From assembly GCA_903911455.1 (NCBI GenBank), contig CAIWDQ010000112.1:1-7993 (forward strand): 7,993 nt of DNA, written 5' to 3'. Of the stretch, positions 6,335 to 7,993 are shown one piece after another. The translations under genes were made by a program, and so were the position numbers. Numbering within the stretch: position 1 is the first letter of the stretch; the number at the start of each line of letters is the position of its first letter. The notes below the pieces were generated by a model. That model worked only from the letters and a program-made list of their open reading frames with translations. It was not told the DNA's origin and ran no database searches. Source of the DNA: an uncultured bacterium (lineage in GTDB: Bacteria; Bacteroidota; Bacteroidia; Bacteroidales; JACABE01).

Positions 6335-7277
6335 AAACATTAAATTCCTTTTAGTTCTTACAATAATTTTCTTTTCTTTTAATCGTTTATCGGCTCAATG
6401 TTGTTCGGCTGGAAGTCCTGTTGGAGCTACAGTTAATGTTGGTATTCTTGATAAAGGCATGTTGCGTGTAAGTGCTTTTTATCGTCACAATGTATTAGAT
6501 AATTATTTTACAGGTACTGATAAAAATGAGAATTATAGTGGAAAGATTTCTACCACTAACTTCAATTATACAAATTTAAACATAGCTTACGGACTTACTC
6601 ATCGTATGAGTATTGAAGTAGATGCAGGTTATTTCCTTAATAAAACACAGATTTTAAAAGATCCTGTTGGATATGTGCGCAAAGGATTTGGTTTTTCTGC
6701 TGCTACTATTAATCTTAAATATTGTCTTTACAATGATTTGCCCAATCAGTTTGAAGCTACTGCAGGTGTTGGTTTTAAGATTCCTTTAGCTACCGAATTG
6801 CAATACGATGGAAGTGTTCCTTTGCCTGTAGAAATTCAACCTTCAACAGGAGCTTATGGATATGTATTTCAGTTGTTTTTTAATAAAGGATTTTCAGAAC
6901 ATAAGTTTAGGATTTTTAATATTAACAGAATTGAGTATAATCAGAAAAACAAATTTGATTACAGATATGGGGCTTTTATGATTAACTCACTCTTTTTCTC
7001 TAAACAAATTATTGATAAGCTTGCATTTGTTTTAGAGTTTCGTAACGAATGGAAACAGCAGGATAAAGAAGTTAATATTTTTACAAAACAGACTGTTGAA
7101 ACCATTAATACAGGCAATCATAATATAATAGTTTCTCCACGTTTGTCTTATTCTTTTAAGAATGCATGGTTTATATCTGCTTTGTATGATATCCCTGTTT
7201 ATCGTAATTATATAGGCACACAAATGGCTTTAGACTATTCATTTGCCTTTAGCATCAGCAAGAACATTAAACTTTAA
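6321..7277 (+). CDS. Predicted outer-membrane beta-barrel protein
   Basis: This 318-residue protein has a Sec signal peptide (hydrophobic core about residues 9-20, probable cleavage near LSA-Q at 23-26). The mature end starts with QCCSAGSP, a notable Cys pair at 27-28. The remainder alternates polar and hydrophobic residues as in transmembrane beta strands, for example LNIAYGLTHRMSIEVDAGYF at 86-105, ATINLKYCLY at 128-137, FEATAGVGFKIPL at 144-156, LAFVLEFRNEW at 234-244 and MALDYSFAFSI at 302-312. The pattern of an AYGLT-R-MSIE strand resembles the broad MetA-pathway/transporter-type barrel group; this is a resemblance, not an identification. The start codon lies inside the end of the lipoprotein gene (14-nt overlap, different frame), pointing to translational coupling. 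The substrate is unknown; the CC motif allows metal binding as a guess only. The stop codon touches the heptamer repeat that begins at 7279. Confidence 0.85.
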   Translation: MSLTKNIKFLLVLTIIFFSFNRLSAQCCSAGSPVGATVNVGILDKGMLRVSAFYRHNVLDNYFTGTDKNENYSGKISTTNFNYTNLNIAYGLTHRMSIEVDAGYFLNKTQILKDPVGYVRKGFGFSAATINLKYCLYNDLPNQFEATAGVGFKIPLATELQYDGSVPLPVEIQPSTGAYGYVFQLFFNKGFSEHKFRIFNINRIEYNQKNKFDYRYGAFMINSLFFSKQIIDKLAFVLEFRNEWKQQDKEVNIFTKQTVETINTGNHNIIVSPRLSYSFKNAWFISALYDIPVYRNYIGTQMALDYSFAFSISKNIKL

Positions 7278-7278
7278 A

Positions 7279-7310
7279 GAATTATGAGTTATGAATTATG
7301 AATTATGAAT
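7279..7310. repeat. GAATTAT heptamer array, left copy
   Basis: Four tandem 7-nt units run from 7279 to 7306 (the second is GAGTTAT), followed by GAAT at 7307-7310. Bases 7276-7305 are complementary to 7421-7450 with one mismatch, at 7288. The array begins right at the stop codon of the barrel gene. Confidence 0.9.
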
Positions 7311-7364
7311 GAAGACAAAATACATTAATCATAATCAAAATAAATTATATTCATATTTAAAAAT

Positions 7365-7402
7365 AAAAAAGTCCTTTCCAATGATTTGAAAAGGACTTTT
7401 TT
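7365..7402. terminator. Bidirectional Rho-independent terminator between convergent genes
   Basis: Arms 7365-7377 and 7390-7402 pair over 13 bp (A6 then GTCCTTT against AAAGGAC then T6), with a possible inner extension around 7379-7388. The A-run and T-run flank the GC part on both sides, so each strand has a hairpin with a T-run. The position suits ending both the barrel gene from the left and the SRPBCC gene from the right. Confidence 0.88.
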
Positions 7403-7419
7403 ATTTCACATTATGACTT

Positions 7420-7447
7420 TTAATTCATAATTCATAATTCATAATTC
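7420..7447. repeat. GAATTAT heptamer array, right inverted copy
   Basis: On the minus strand three perfect GAATTAT units run from 7447 down to 7427, followed by GAATTAA at 7426-7420. The array forms an imperfect inverted repeat with the left copy, and its first unit encodes the last residues (E-L) and stop of the SRPBCC gene. Confidence 0.9.
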
Positions 7448-7840
7448 TTTCAAGCTTGTTTTCATTGGGGCCCAGTAATATTGTTTCCAGCCTTGTTTAA
7501 GTTCTTCTACTTTATGAGCCGGGATATCAGTATGAACCAAGCTGAGTTTGGTTTTATTATCTGTTTGTTTAAATTTGAATGTACAGATTGAATAATGATC
7601 ATCCGGCCAGCCTTCTTCTGCAAAATGCCATCCCTGAACTATCTTTTCGCCTTCAATTAACTCTATATTATATCCTAAAATATATCCATCAAAGATATTG
7701 AATTTGCCTTTTACTTTTTTACTCATCTTAACTTTAGAACCTGTAAATGCGCTGTGTTTTTTTTCGTCCATCAACAGATTGTAAACTTCTATTGCAGGAG
7801 CATCAAATGTTACTGTTTGTTTTATTGTTTTTGTTTCCAT
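7439..7840 (-). CDS. SRPBCC/AHSA1-type small ligand-binding domain protein
   Basis: This 133-residue single-domain cytosolic protein has no signal peptide. It shows the START/Bet v1-like order of the AHSA1 family. The opening strand is TIKQTVTFDAPAIEVYNLLMD (5-25); KGKFNIFDGYILGYNIELIEG (44-64) and KIVQGWHFAEEGWPDDHYSI (66-85) cover the middle sheet; and TKLSLVHTDIPAHKVEELKQ (97-116) leads to the final helix WKQYYWAPMK at 118-127. The family is named after an Hsp90 co-chaperone domain, but most small bacterial members have no known role and probably bind hydrophobic ligands. The length is typical and the ATG at 7840 opens directly before the first strand. The last codons and TGA stop fall in the heptamer repeat. 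Convergent with the barrel gene; no operon partner is seen. Confidence 0.92.
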   Translation of the reverse strand: METKTIKQTVTFDAPAIEVYNLLMDEKKHSAFTGSKVKMSKKVKGKFNIFDGYILGYNIELIEGEKIVQGWHFAEEGWPDDHYSICTFKFKQTDNKTKLSLVHTDIPAHKVEELKQGWKQYYWAPMKTSLKEL

Positions 7841-7896
7841 AATTTTATTGTGTTATTTATTAATTGCTTTTCTATTATGATTTTTAAAATGGAATG

Positions 7897-7904
7897 CAAA
7901 TATA
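7897..7904 (-). promoter_or_regulatory. Possible -7 promoter box of the SRPBCC gene
   Basis: Read on the minus strand, 7904-7897 is TATATTTG, matching TAnnTTTG. The expected leader is about 50 nt. No convincing -33 TTTG lies about 20 nt upstream, so support is moderate. Confidence 0.4.
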
Positions 7905-7993
7905 TGAGTTTTTATGTAATTATCTCTATTATTTAGTTTATGGTGATGTTTTTTTTCTTTATGATGATGATTTTATTTATAACCGAAGACAAG

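Noticed and set aside
7032..7223. 63-codon minus-strand ORF within the barrel gene
   Set aside because: It is antisense to the predicted strand-rich C-terminus and has no independent support.
7754..7936. 60-codon plus-strand ORF opposite the SRPBCC start
   Set aside because: It is a Phe/Cys-rich low-complexity shadow of the SRPBCC N-terminus and its leader.
7940..7993. Open plus frame from ATG 7940 (or 7961) to the window edge, reading MVMFFFFMMMILFITEDK
   Set aside because: Only 18 codons of low-complexity Met/Phe are visible, with no TAnnTTTG box in front; it may be a gene start or chance, and the next bases are needed.

Overview
The window reads as chromosomal DNA from a member of the Bacteroidota, most likely a Bacteroidales-like or related anaerobic lineage. 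The evidence is: a low G+C content (roughly one third); five good matches to the Bacteroidota -7 promoter box TAnnTTTG upstream of genes; A-rich leaders without Shine-Dalgarno sites; a short SPII lipoprotein paired with an outer-membrane barrel protein; and heptamer and palindrome repeats of a kind I remember from this phylum. No phage, plasmid, IS transposase, CRISPR, tRNA or rRNA is visible. The species cannot be named from the sequence.

Layout. (1) 139-3138 (+): a 999-residue protein with two receiver-like domains in front of a PEP synthase/PPDK-type ATP-binding (ATP-grasp) domain and a conserved C-terminal domain, but no phosphohistidine swivel or PEP-binding barrel. (2) 3266-4603 (+): hexameric-type glutamate dehydrogenase whose coenzyme pocket looks NAD(H)-like; it has its own promoter with a perfect 17-nt palindrome. 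(3) 4604-4795: a strong, probably bidirectional terminator followed by a MITE/REP-like stretch with a 16-bp-arm palindrome. (4) 4796-5806 (-): murB, convergent with gdhA. (5) 5807-5977: a divergent promoter region. (6) 5978-7277 (+): a two-gene translationally coupled unit, a PKD/Ig-like lipoprotein and an outer-membrane beta-barrel protein. (7) 7278-7438: a convergent intergenic region with a bidirectional terminator bracketed by inverted arrays of the heptamer GAATTAT. (8) 7439-7840 (-): a small SRPBCC/AHSA1-type protein. (9) 7841-7993: its promoter and unassigned DNA.

How the genes fit together. Most are ordinary housekeeping or envelope genes: MurB makes the peptidoglycan precursor UDP-MurNAc, and GDH links 2-oxoglutarate, ammonia and glutamate. 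The lipoprotein/barrel pair is probably an envelope module of unknown substrate. The least understood gene is the receiver/ATP-grasp fusion: its first receiver has lost the phosphorylation residues while the second keeps them, and it lacks the domains needed for PEP synthesis. I see no evidence for a defence system or another multi-gene novel system. The best second-look items are this fusion protein, the coenzyme signature of the GDH, the operator-like palindrome at its promoter, and the two intergenic repeat structures.
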